From positions 186,001 to 250,000 of the forward strand of contig NC_018388.1 of assembly GCF_000208865.1 (NCBI RefSeq): 64,000 nucleotides of DNA. Reading direction: 5' to 3'. The stretch's first letter is position 1. Each line of letters starts with the position of its first letter. A model generated the notes under the pieces. The model was given only the letters and a program-made list of their open reading frames with translations. It ran no database searches and was not told where the DNA came from. The translations under genes were made by a program, and so were the position numbers. Shown here one piece after another: positions 21,001 to 29,914 of this stretch. This stretch comes from Neospora caninum Liverpool. Lineage: Eukaryota > Apicomplexa > Conoidasida > Eucoccidiorida > Sarcocystidae.

Positions 21001-22016
21001 CGGAGCGAGCGACTTGGAACGACACAGAAGGCCTGCGCTGATTCACCCGCATGCGGCGGAAGTTCGCGGAAAAAAGAGACACTCAAGGCGCGAGAGGAAA
21101 CGCGCGGGGACGCCACGCTGCACGTGCAGGGACGTTTCTGGGCGTCAGCGCGCACGTGTGCCCGTCCCCCGCTCGTCTTCTCTGCACAAGTCTCTCCTCC
21201 CAGTCAGAACCCACCGTTTGCGCCTTTAAGTGTGTGACGCGGAGACGCTCTTCACGTGGAAGCGCATCGACAACTCGACCGTGTTTCTCGAGAAGGTCCA
21301 GAGCCTTCTGGGGCCGATTCAGCCTGTACAGACAGTAGGCCTCCTCGAAGAGGTACGCGCGAACCGCCGCTTCTTGGCCGTCTTCCTCGGCCTTCATTTT
21401 CATTAACGTTTTCACCAGATCAGTCGCGGCTGACCAGCGGCCGAGTTGCAACAAGCAAAAGAGGCGGCAGCGGCCGCTGTCTTCGTCGAGAGGAACTGCA
21501 AAACAGGAAACAAAATATCGTCTCAACGGCAGTCACTCACCGAACCTCCCGTGAAGGCCAGCTCCCCTAGAGAAGAGAAGGGTACGGCGCATCTCGGTTT
21601 TGGGCAAGGAAATGCAAAGAAAAGCTGCTTGGAGCGGAGAGGAAACATGCAAAGGACCAGAGAGGAAACATGCAAAGGACCCGAGAGAAAAGGCGTGAAA
21701 AAAAGCGACGAAAAGCGGCCACGGCCTGCAGGTCGAGCAGAGCCGTTCGGTCGGGCACGCGCGAGCGGCACTCGTGGCTCGGCGACGTTTTGTCTCGGGA
21801 AAACGAGAGAAAACGTCGAACGGAAAGCAACGCGGAAAGGCTGTCTTTTTGGAAGAGAGGGAACGAGGACAGGGTTCGCTTACTTTTGCCACAGACCTTG
21901 AGCGCCTGTTCGTAGCTCTCCTGCTGGAGGAGATCGTCGACGCTGCGAAACAAGTTGCTCACTTCCTCCGGAGAAGGAGGATCTCCTGTTTTCTTCTTTC
22001 CTGCATCGCCCGCCAT
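15655..22016 (-). CDS. SRP72: Signal recognition particle 72 kDa subunit
   Basis: Nine minus-strand exons: 21884-22016, 21215-21495, 20663-20734, 20016-20220, 19176-19600, 18289-18378, 17561-17890, 16451-16914 and 15655-15760. They join in phase to 701 residues (human SRP72 is about 670). Most sites are consensus; the donor after 19176 is GTCAGA. Residues 20-500 are TPR-like helical pairs (for example SYEQALKVCGK, YLFEEAYCLYRLNRPQKAL, KFGTKQPKLLLLRAAL). The signature is the C-terminal RNA-binding segment DPERWLPKCER at about 657-667, interrupted by the last intron, followed by TGYKKMLRRRKEAGRGG, the counterpart of the basic region that binds 7SL RNA. SRP72 anchors SRP68 and 7SL RNA in the particle that targets ribosomes to the ER. 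The start is ATG 22016. Confidence 0.93.
15885..16175. repeat. 17-bp polypurine minisatellite in the last SRP72 intron
   Basis: About 16-17 head-to-tail copies of GAGGAGAGGGAAAGAGC, with a GAGGAGGGAGAAAGAGC variant. The plus strand is almost entirely purine. It lies inside the intron between SRP72 exons 16451-16914 and 15655-15760. Because 17 is not a multiple of three and the unit contains no stop, all three minus-strand frames stay open through it, so the intron looks deceptively coding. Confidence 0.93.
17047..17100. repeat. 10-bp tandem repeat (AGCGGAAGAG) in an SRP72 intron
   Basis: Five exact copies plus a partial one, purine-rich on the plus strand, inside the intron between SRP72 exons 17561-17890 and 16451-16914. 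Confidence 0.93.
18021..18085. repeat. (CATA)n and ATGTAT repeats in an SRP72 intron
   Basis: Seven to eight CATA units are followed by several TGTATATA units, in the intron between exons 18289-18378 and 17561-17890. Confidence 0.9.
18811..19075. repeat. TA-rich repeats in an SRP72 intron
   Basis: (AT)n with palindromic TATGCATATA units at 18811-18870, then four ATGTATACCT decamers that run into (AT)n at about 19011-19075. Both lie in the intron between exons 19176-19600 and 18289-18378. Confidence 0.85.
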
Positions 22017-22424
22017 TCCTTCTGGGGATGAGAAGAGCCGCGGAGCCGGCGGCGACAACCGTCGGAAAAACGCGCGCGGAGACGCTCTGACAACGGCGCC
22101 GTTTACGCTTAGGATTCGAAGCGCATCAGAGAAACGCGCAGAAAGTCTCCTTCGAACTCCCCGCGAAAAAACGCAATTCTCGGATGTGTGGCAAGGAAAA
22201 GAAAAGAACTCTCTGGACAGAAATGCGCAGACGAGAAGAGAGTCGGGCGCAAAAACCACGGCCGACGCGTCTACGGAGTAGGCACTGGCGGGAAGAGAAA
22301 AGGGGGAAAGACTGCGAGGTCCGTGAAAAGCGTGGGTTGGCGAAGACCACAGAAGATGAAGCGAAGTTTGCCGTACATGCTAACACGGCGTAAGGAGAGA
22401 CACAGGCGGGAGGAATTCGCGCAT

Positions 22425-22432
22425 TGCATGCA
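22425..22432. promoter_or_regulatory. TGCATGCA motif upstream of SRP72
   Basis: A palindromic TGCATGCA about 410 bp upstream of the SRP72 ATG. The word is a known binding motif of some apicomplexan AP2 factors and is enriched upstream of coccidian genes; its function here is inferred. Confidence 0.3.
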
Positions 22433-22734
22433 CACCACAGCGACGGACCGTGGACGTCGCCGGTACTCTCGCGACACCGGCAGGCAACGAAACGCGAAAT
22501 CGAGGCAAAAGACACGTGACATCGAGTTCGTGCGTTCGAGCCGAAGCCTGTCACCGCATCCCACCTTCACCAAGTGAAGCGGTTCTCAAGAAATCCCCGA
22601 TTTCTTCGTGAAGAAGCCTGTCTCACGCCCTGCATGCGCGACGGAACGGAGTGACTGGGACGGACCTGGCGGGAGAGAAGGTGTCGTGACGGTTAACTCC
22701 GAGGAGAGGCAGGATGTGTCGCCGTGAAACTCAC

Positions 22735-22855
22735 GAAAAGCTTGTATGCGTAGACTCTGAGAGTTCTCCAGAAAACTGAGATAGGCGCCGTAGGATCTCG
22801 TGGAGCCCGAGGCGGGTTGCTGCAGCAGGAAATCGAGAGCCGGCACACCGAGTCG
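22735..22855 (-). other. Candidate internal exon, minus strand, unknown gene
   Basis: A 121-nt segment preceded by a long pyrimidine tract and an AG (GCTACGAG) and followed by a strong GTGAGT donor. It encodes 40 residues of natural composition starting RLGVPALDFLLQQPAS and ending LRIQAF. It lies upstream of SRP72 on the same strand. No flanking exon was identified with confidence and no family is recognised. Confidence 0.33.
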
Positions 22856-24922
22856 CTCGTAGCAAAAAGAAAAAAACATGTGTACGCGTCACAGAAATTT
22901 GGCGTAAGAAACCGAACCAAGTACTTTATTGGCCACTGCCTACAAAATAACCAAGGAGAGCGCAGTTGTGCCCAAGTAATAACCCACCCACTGTCTGCAT
23001 TTCGAGGCATACACGCTTGAATCACCACCGGACGCTCTCCATCCGTCCCACTGACGTGCGCCGCTGGAAAGGTGCCTTTTCGCATACGCCTTTTTTCTCG
23101 AGAAATTCCGGCCTGGCATATCGGCGCTGGCTGAGTCGTTTTGAGAAACTGAGGATTGTCGCCCCTGGGCCGACGCAGATGCACGAACCGGGGGAGGGGG
23201 GGTGCCGAGACAGTACCCTTGAAGTGAGAATCCACTTCCGAAACGGCTGACTGGATAGACCACAGAAAACAGTCTGTAAAGCGCGCGCCTGGCAGGTGGA
23301 GGTGAACGCCGTCGACGTGGAGGAGCGCAAGTCCGCCGCACGCGACAACGCACAGACCGAAACAGAAAGGGGACTCGCCGTCAACTGGAAACGCTCTGTG
23401 ACGTCTCTAGACTCCGACCCCAGAGACGAAACGGAATCGCGTATGCCGTCCTCACGGGATCAAGCGCGCAGTCTCTGCTAACCGCATCCAGGCAGAGGAG
23501 CCCCCAGAAATCCAGCGGAATTCTCCTAATCTGTAACGAGACTCAGCGGAAGTGACGGAACGCCCTCGCGCGCGAAAGCAGGATTCCAGATTTCCCGGAT
23601 TTTCTTGCGTTCACGTGCGCGCCTGAGCGCGTCGAGAAGGATGAGTAGCCACTCCGAACACTGACCGCTCATCCCATAATTCCACCCTCCCACTGAGGCG
23701 AGATGCGTCAAACTCGCGCGTGTCCGAGGTTTTCGCTCTTGTTCGTCACGCGACTGCGGTCACTCGTCCGTTGCTATGTGCGTAGAGTGAGAACCCTCAG
23801 TCGCACGTTGCACGAGAGTTTTTGAGTCGCATTTTGTGCGTCGGGCCGGAGTTCGTGGGGCAGCGACACGCGTAATCAGAGATGGAAGTCAACAACAGCT
23901 GTGCTTGAGGCAACAAGGATGCCATGCCCGAACTGACACAGTGTTTGGAGACGTACAGCGGATCTGGAAGTGGAAGGCCGCGATTACCGCGTTACGCGAC
24001 TAGTGCCGCATAGGTGGAATAAGATCCGCGAGACAGTGGGTTTGCTTCTACTCCTTTTTGGGACACACTCACGACACACTGTGTTAAGGCCGAACCCACG
24101 GTTGGCGTGCCGTGCGAGTACCGCGGAGTTCCGGACCGTTTTTTCCAGCGGCGCAAAAGGTACGGTATGCGTTGAGTCTGCGAAAGCAGTGACGGAGGAG
24201 ACAGCGAATCCACAGGAGAGCACACGACCGTTTCTCCTCCTACGGTTCCACTTGTGTAATTCCCTGTCGGCTCTGCTTTCAACAGCCGGAGCACCTCAGC
24301 CGGCTGTCTTTGACACGACCTTGTGCCAAAAGTGAGGCGCCTAAATCTGAGAGAGACCGTGTGTCCGCTTCAGTCTACCACGGTTTTTTCCGCGGAAACT
24401 GCGCTGCTGTTTTCCGAAAGCGCCACTGCCCCGCGCGAGGGCCACGCGGATTTTATGCGACTTTCCTGGCGCGGAAACACACGCGACAGAACCCAGTGAA
24501 ACTGGATTGCACATGAGCACACGAGTTCGTAGGTCGGGTGCCTTCGTCCCTCACAAAATGGTGGCGGCGCTGCCGAGTCCCCGCATTGGGCCTTTGAGCG
24601 CCTCGCAGAAGGCATGAAACGAAATCCCTTCTCCCTTCCTCGACGCGCTTCACAGGGTGGCCATCTCCCCCCCCCGAGCGGATTCTTTTCCTTCACTGCA
24701 AACCGTTCGCCATCCCTCCTCCCGACCGCAACCAAAAAATAAAAGCCGTGCGGGTTTGTAGCCACACCGTTCCTTCTGGACACGTGAGTCCCCGCACAAT
24801 CGGCGTCTTTTTTTTCGGGCCACCGGGCGCCCAGTCGAGCATTTCGCGTTGCCGTCTTTCTCGCCTCCGTCCCTCGGCAAGAAGGCGGACTGTGCGCGTC
24901 TTCCGCAGACTCGGGTCTCTCT

Positions 24923-26305
24923 CTACGCCCCGGACTCCGACTTTCTCTTGAAAAAGTACGCTCCCGCGCCGCACAGCCCGAGGAAAGCGACTCCGCCAAT
25001 GACACCACCGGCAATCGCGCCCCCACTTGTCCCTTCACTTTCAGATTTGTCGCCGGTTTTGGAAGTAGAAGAAGTCGAAGTCGTCGTGGAGGTCGTCGAG
25101 ACGGCGGGCGGGTCCACGGAGCATGTGGGCGAGGAGCACGGTTTCCCTTCCTCGAGACACACTTGAGTGCCGTTCACGTACCGCACGACGTGGCCTGCCG
25201 CGCAGGTACATTTGTACTCGAGGCCGTTTTCTTCGGTTTCGCACTTCGCCACCGCTGCCGAGGAGCCGCAGGGGTTGATCGTGCACGGGTCATTCTTCAC
25301 GCACTGCTGTCGCGAGGCGTCTTCGGTCAAGCGGTAGCCCTCTTTGCAGACGCACATGTGTGCGTCGACGCCTCCGATGCACGCTTCGACGCCCGCGGAG
25401 TCGCCGCATCCCTTCTGCTTGCAGATGTCCATGCAGGTCGAGTACGCAGTTCCCGCAGGCACTTCGGTGTATCCTGGATTGCACTCACACTCGAAATTCT
25501 TCTGTGCGTCCGTGGTGGGGATGCAGACCCCCTGTCCACACGGATTCCGTCCTTTGCACGCCTCGACGACGCACGACGCTCCCGTCCCGACGAACGGCGA
25601 CTTGCAGGTACAGTACACCCCGCCTCGGACAGTCGTCGTGCTGGCTATGTAGCCACACGTTGCGTTTGGGCCGCACCGTGCACACTGCGTCGAGTTGCAT
25701 TTGCCCCAGCTGTACTGAAGCTGCAGGAAGCTGTCGGTGGCGCACAAACCCGGAGTGCGCGTGCACTTCCCCGTGGATATCAGACAGCAGTCCTCCTCCT
25801 GACAGTATGCTTCCTTAGCTCCCAGTTGAGTGTTTGTCCCCGTACCACATCCTTCGCCGTTGTACGCTTCCCGACATATCCACTCGGACCCCGCAGGCAA
25901 GGTCGGCTCGGCCTGTGTCAACTGCGAGTGCGCCTGGATGAGTGCACTTTCTGTCTCCGGAGAATGAACTTTGAAGGCAGTCGCCCCGAGCGCAGCCGGC
26001 TGGGTCTCGGCGAGGTCGCCAGTGTAGGACGGGAAGGTCGCGGAAAGCGCGGCCAAAACAACGACGATCGAAGCGACGGCCTGCCTCGGACTCCTCCAAC
26101 GAAGAGCGCAACTCGTGCAGCGCTGCACGCCCGCGACCGAGGATCTCTTCCCCTCGGGCCGTTGCGGTGTACATACACAGGCGTCGACACAACCGGAGGT
26201 TGTCGCTGCAGGTTGGTCACCCCCGAACGAGCGGAAAAGCGACGAAGTGTGGCAAGGCGGAGAGGCGCGCGTCAGCCGCCGGTGGTGGGCGTTTGCGTGA
26301 CGCAT
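24923..26305 (-). CDS. EGF-domain type I membrane adhesin, microneme (MIC7/MIC8-like), with rhomboid-type TM motif
   Basis: An intronless 460-residue protein. ATG 26305 is chosen because the open frame beyond it is random and proline-rich. After a long basic leader, a hydrophobic segment at about 76-92 serves as signal sequence. Residues 142-203 form an eight-cysteine module (WICREAYNGEGCG and DCCL) resembling the chitin-binding-like domain of MIC8. Four EGF-like domains follow at about 208-245, 250-291, 295-335 and 341-383. A Thr/Ser-rich stalk (400-428) leads to a transmembrane segment at 429-452 opening with GGAIAGGVIGG; IAGG is the type of sequence cut by rhomboid proteases in MIC2, MIC6 and MIC12. 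The tail is only about eight residues (KRKSESGA). Microneme adhesins bind host receptors during invasion. A paralogue lies divergently at 28196. The exact MIC number is not assigned. Confidence 0.85.
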   Translation of the reverse strand: MRHANAHHRRLTRASPPCHTSSLFRSFGGDQPAATTSGCVDACVCTPQRPEGKRSSVAGVQRCTSCALRWRSPRQAVASIVVVLAALSATFPSYTGDLAETQPAALGATAFKVHSPETESALIQAHSQLTQAEPTLPAGSEWICREAYNGEGCGTGTNTQLGAKEAYCQEEDCCLISTGKCTRTPGLCATDSFLQLQYSWGKCNSTQCARCGPNATCGYIASTTTVRGGVYCTCKSPFVGTGASCVVEACKGRNPCGQGVCIPTTDAQKNFECECNPGYTEVPAGTAYSTCMDICKQKGCGDSAGVEACIGGVDAHMCVCKEGYRLTEDASRQQCVKNDPCTINPCGSSAAVAKCETEENGLEYKCTCAAGHVVRYVNGTQVCLEEGKPCSSPTCSVDPPAVSTTSTTTSTSSTSKTGDKSESEGTSGGAIAGGVIGGVAFLGLCGAGAYFFKRKSESGA

Positions 26306-28195
26306 GGTGTGAATCGGTAGTGGGGACGAGACGGAGACGGCTGGGACGCCGACGGACGTGTGAAACGGGCTGAACGCGGCTGCCACGGGTGATTCGAATG
26401 CCAAAGCGCCAAGGAAGCTTGCTCTTTGGAAAACGTAAACTCGCCACGTCAAAGCTACATGCGGAAGGCCAACTGACACCGGAAGAAACTGCAGAGAACG
26501 GCAGCCATGGCGCAGCCGCGGAAGACACCGGACACACTCAGTGGCTGGGCCGAGGGAAGAGCGGCCAAAAAGCAGGGGACCGGTCCCCACGGTGGAGACA
26601 GTAAGGGGAGATTTCGAGAGCGGAAACGGTCCCAGCATCTGGGTCGGGCGAACGCCGCCCGTCAACGGGGCAGAGTTTCCTTTGGTGCCTCTTGCCCGTG
26701 TGCCGGGTGTACGTGTACGAGCCTCGGCCGATGGGAACTGCGTTCCGTCGCCGCCGATTTCCGACTCCACACACGGACCTTTCGAAGAGCACTCTGGTCC
26801 ACTCGCTTTTTGGAAACTAAGCACGAAACGGAACACTTGTGGCCGGGCGGGCAAATGCGCGGGCCGTGCCACGTCCCCGCTCCCTCGTGTTCGTCCGGGA
26901 GAGCCTCAGCTAGCCGAGGCGTTGCGGTTGCTTGGGGCGAGAGAACTCCAGCAGGACTTTCCCGAAAAAGTGCGCAGAATGTGTTGTGCTCCTGGCGCGG
27001 CAAAAACGCCCAGGAAGGAAGAGAAGGTCGAGAGTCGACAGTCCGCGTTGTGTGCCAAAGTGCTCGGCACCCTTGCACGCGGCGGCCTTGCTGCCGACTG
27101 GCTGGGGAGTTCGTCCCTCTCTGGGGCGCGCCGGCAGATTCCGCACTCTCGGAGCGCGGATGGGGGCACGGCCCTAGGCCGCTCCGAGAAAACGGGGCGC
27201 GGCCTCGGGCTTCTTTTCACTGTCCACAACATGCTACACCTCAGCAAAGCTGCGCGAGAGAACGCGAAGGAACGCGTCTGTTTCGCGAAAGAGTTTGCTT
27301 CTTCGCCCGAACACCGAGCGCACGCCGTCAAGTCCTCTCGTCGTACCCCGTGTGACTGGCCTCCGCCGCGGTCGCCGGCAGTCCGGTCACACAGCCGTGT
27401 GTTTCCGTGAGGGAACATCGTCGTGGTGAAAAAAAGGAGGGACACACACTGAGTGAAGCGTTTTTCGGGCAGAACACGCCAGTGTAAGAGTATGCTGTTT
27501 GCGGCGCAAAAACTGGAGTTCGCCACCCTTTGCCCCGTCGCGCCTGTTGCCCCGAGTGCTGATGCCACTGTTTTACTAGCCTTGCGCCCGCATGCCACAC
27601 GCGAATGAATCGGTTGAACCGCGACAAGGAAGGCAGCGACCGAGCCTCTTTTTCCGGCAAACGACTCTCACGCCTCGGACGTGTGCGTTCGGACCTTCCT
27701 TCTCTGCCGCTGAGTTCCTCTCGCACGCCCAGCGCGTCCACGTGACAGGCACGCAAGCTGTGTACGCATAACCTGCGGCAGCGGACTGCTTGACTGTGTG
27801 CGGGAAATCCCCGCAACGGGTTTTCCGCCTCCACTCGACAACTTCCTCGGCTGCCACGCCGACACCTGTACCATCGTCCAGTCGTGTGAGGCGTCGACTG
27901 CGCCTTCGCTCGCGACCCAGCGTTTTGAACCCCTTCGCCGCCATGGCTCCGCTGGATGGTTGAGCGAGAAAGATAAACCAGCAGCCTGTTCGAAGTCTCT
28001 CTCGCTCCAAGGGGCGTCTGGAACTGTTCAAGGGCTTTCCGGTCCTCTTTTCGTAGCGTTCGCCGGCTGCGACGTCTTCTCCGTTCTCTCGACCTTCTGA
28101 CGCGGCCGCCATCTCTCGTGGAACTTCAGGGATTCGGCCTCAAGACACACTTCGTGGTGCGAGAGCGGAGCTTTGCGCCTCGGTCCATTTTCGCC
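26306..28195. promoter_or_regulatory. Shared divergent upstream region of the two EGF adhesins
   Basis: The start codons of the two paralogous adhesins face away from each other across 1890 bp. No other gene is convincing inside, so this interval should hold both 5' UTRs and either a bidirectional promoter or two back-to-back promoters. I did not identify a specific element; TATA boxes are usually absent in these parasites. Confidence 0.55.
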
Positions 28196-29914
28196 ATGTC
28201 AGCCCGTCCAGGCCCCGTCCCAGGAGTCCGGTCTTCCGGACCGGAGTCGCGGCCACGGCCCAACTCCACGAGTGGCGATCGACCGTCTTGCACAAAGAAC
28301 GCGTCTGCACTTTTCCCGCGAAGTCGCCGGACACGTTCTCGACGGTCGACTCGCGGAATTCCTCCGCGGAGACGCCGTCCCGGCCTCTGTCTCGCCTTCG
28401 TGCTGTGCGCCTGCGCACTCCTCGTCGCGCCGCGGGACCTCGTTCCGGCGGCGGCCGCGCACGCCGCACCCGCCTCGATCGGTTCGAAAGCTTCTTCAAA
28501 CGCCTCCTCCGCAACCACGACCACTACCACAGGCACGACCGCGTCGATCGCGGGGTCCACCAGCGGCGCATCGACTGAGAAGCCGAACTCGAGTACGGTT
28601 GGGCCGGCCTTGCCGGAGACCGCCGACTGGGTCTGTCGCAACGCGGACTCCGGCGGGGGCTGTGGCCCGTACTTTAACGCGCAACTCAACTCCGTCGGCG
28701 CGTACTGCCCCGCGGACGAGTGCTGCAGCAAAAACCGGAACGGATGCACCAAGTTGCCGCTCCACTGCGAGTTCGCCAATACCCAGTACTTGCCTGACTA
28801 CTCGTACGGGAAGTGCACGGCCGCTGCGCAATGCTGGCAGTGCGGCCCGAACGCGACTTGCCACACGGTGTCGGGCAAGAACGGCGGCGTCTACTGCGAC
28901 TGTCCGCCGCCGTACGCCGGGAAGGGTGGAAACTGCACGTTGAAGGCGTGCGAGAACGCGAATCCGTGCGGAGCGGGAACCTGCGTGCCGTCCGAGGAGG
29001 CGGACAAGTACACCTGCAAGTGCAACCCGGGATTCACCCTCGTGGAAGCCTCGAGTGGGTCCGTGCCGCCGGTGTGCGTCGACGTCTGTTTGCTGAACAG
29101 CTGCGGCGAGGACGCAGCCGTGAAGAAGTGTGTCGCCGGCAGCGACGACTACATGTGTCTCTGCAATCCGGGCTACCGGCTGACGACGCTCGCGAACGGC
29201 ATCCAAAAGTGTTTGCCTTTTGACCCCTGCGACGTCATGCCGTGCGGCCCATCCGCGGCCGTGGAAAGCTGCACAGCCGACGGTTTGTCCTACAAGTGCA
29301 CGTGCAAATCCGGCTTCGTCCTGCGCTACACGGACCGCCAGGCCATATGCGTTGAAGAGCAGCGGTGCGTCGCCCCGTACTGCAGAGAAACGCCGCCGCC
29401 CGCGATCAAGATCCCGACGACAAGCACCACTACCACGTCGACGACGAAAACGAGTTCGTCGACGACGACGCGGACGACCACCGCTGCGGAGGCGGAAACC
29501 GACGTGGGCGTCATCGTCGGCGCGACGGTCGGTTCGGTCTGCGGCTTCCTCGCGCTGGCGTGCCTCGTGTACTGCTTCGTGAGCTCGCGGAAAGCGAAAC
29601 AAACCGAGGACCGCGACGAGACAGAACACCTCCTCCCCCGGACGCGAGAAGGCGCCTTCAACCAACTGATCGACGACGAGGGTAACCCCGTCGAGGACTC
29701 CCTCGACGCAGAGTGGGATAATCGGAGGCGGAACCGCGAGATCAGCAACGCAAGCAGCGCGAGTAGCGCAAGTAGCTCAAGTAGCGCGAGCAGCTCAAGT
29801 AGCGCCAGCAGCTCAAGTAGCGCCAGCAGGTTCTCGAGCCGTGATTCGAAACGAGACAGCGTGAGCACGCGTCGAAGCAGCAGCAGTTCGTCGATGCAGA
29901 GCTCGCTTCCATGA
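28196..29914 (+). CDS. EGF-domain type I membrane adhesin, microneme (MIC7-like), with long acidic/Ser-rich tail
   Basis: An intronless 572-residue protein starting at ATG 28196. An Arg-rich leader precedes a hydrophobic signal segment at about 62-78, then a Ser/Thr-rich linker. Residues 145-207 form the same cysteine module as the divergent neighbour (WVCRNADSGGGCG and ECC). Four EGF-like domains lie at about 213-247, 252-294, 298-339 and 345-385, the first opening with CWQCGPNATC as in the paralogue. A Thr-rich stalk (about 405-432) leads to a transmembrane helix at 437-463 that lacks an IAGG motif (it reads VGVIVGATVG). The cytoplasmic tail of about 108 residues has an acidic patch, a Trp at 508 in acidic context, a dileucine (EHLLPRTR) and a degenerate Ser/Ala repeat (519-545). 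The domain set and TM with acidic tail match microneme escorters/adhesins; MIC7 is the nearest family I know. Confidence 0.87.
   Translation: MSARPGPVPGVRSSGPESRPRPNSTSGDRPSCTKNASALFPRSRRTRSRRSTRGIPPRRRRPGLCLAFVLCACALLVAPRDLVPAAAAHAAPASIGSKASSNASSATTTTTTGTTASIAGSTSGASTEKPNSSTVGPALPETADWVCRNADSGGGCGPYFNAQLNSVGAYCPADECCSKNRNGCTKLPLHCEFANTQYLPDYSYGKCTAAAQCWQCGPNATCHTVSGKNGGVYCDCPPPYAGKGGNCTLKACENANPCGAGTCVPSEEADKYTCKCNPGFTLVEASSGSVPPVCVDVCLLNSCGEDAAVKKCVAGSDDYMCLCNPGYRLTTLANGIQKCLPFDPCDVMPCGPSAAVESCTADGLSYKCTCKSGFVLRYTDRQAICVEEQRCVAPYCRETPPPAIKIPTTSTTTTSTTKTSSSTTTRTTTAAEAETDVGVIVGATVGSVCGFLALACLVYCFVSSRKAKQTEDRDETEHLLPRTREGAFNQLIDDEGNPVEDSLDAEWDNRRRNREISNASSASSASSSSSASSSSSASSSSSASRFSSRDSKRDSVSTRRSSSSSSMQSSLP
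29745..29832 (+). repeat. Coding Ser/Ala repeat in the adhesin tail
   Basis: Degenerate AGC-GCG-AGT-AGC units encode repeated SASSSSS blocks near the C terminus of the plus-strand adhesin. Such runs are prone to length variation. Confidence 0.85.

Larger units (their letters stand above)
22017..24922. other. Region between SRP72 and the first adhesin, with unassigned minus-strand exon-like segments
   Basis: The left end holds the SRP72 promoter, including TGCATGCA at 22425-22432, about 410 bp before its start. Two minus-strand segments read like exons: 22735-22855, and a frame from ATG 23672 to TAG 23526 (48 residues beginning MSGQCSEWLLILLDALRRA). The frame from about 23400 to 23230 also has a leader-like hydrophobic stretch. 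They could belong to one gene, but I could not join them. The right end is the 3' flank of the adhesin at 24923. Confidence 0.4.

Noticed and set aside
28220..28245. CCGGTC/GACCGG inverted repeat
   Set aside because: It lies inside the leader-coding part of the plus-strand adhesin, has a short stem and is probably a by-product of GC-rich codons.
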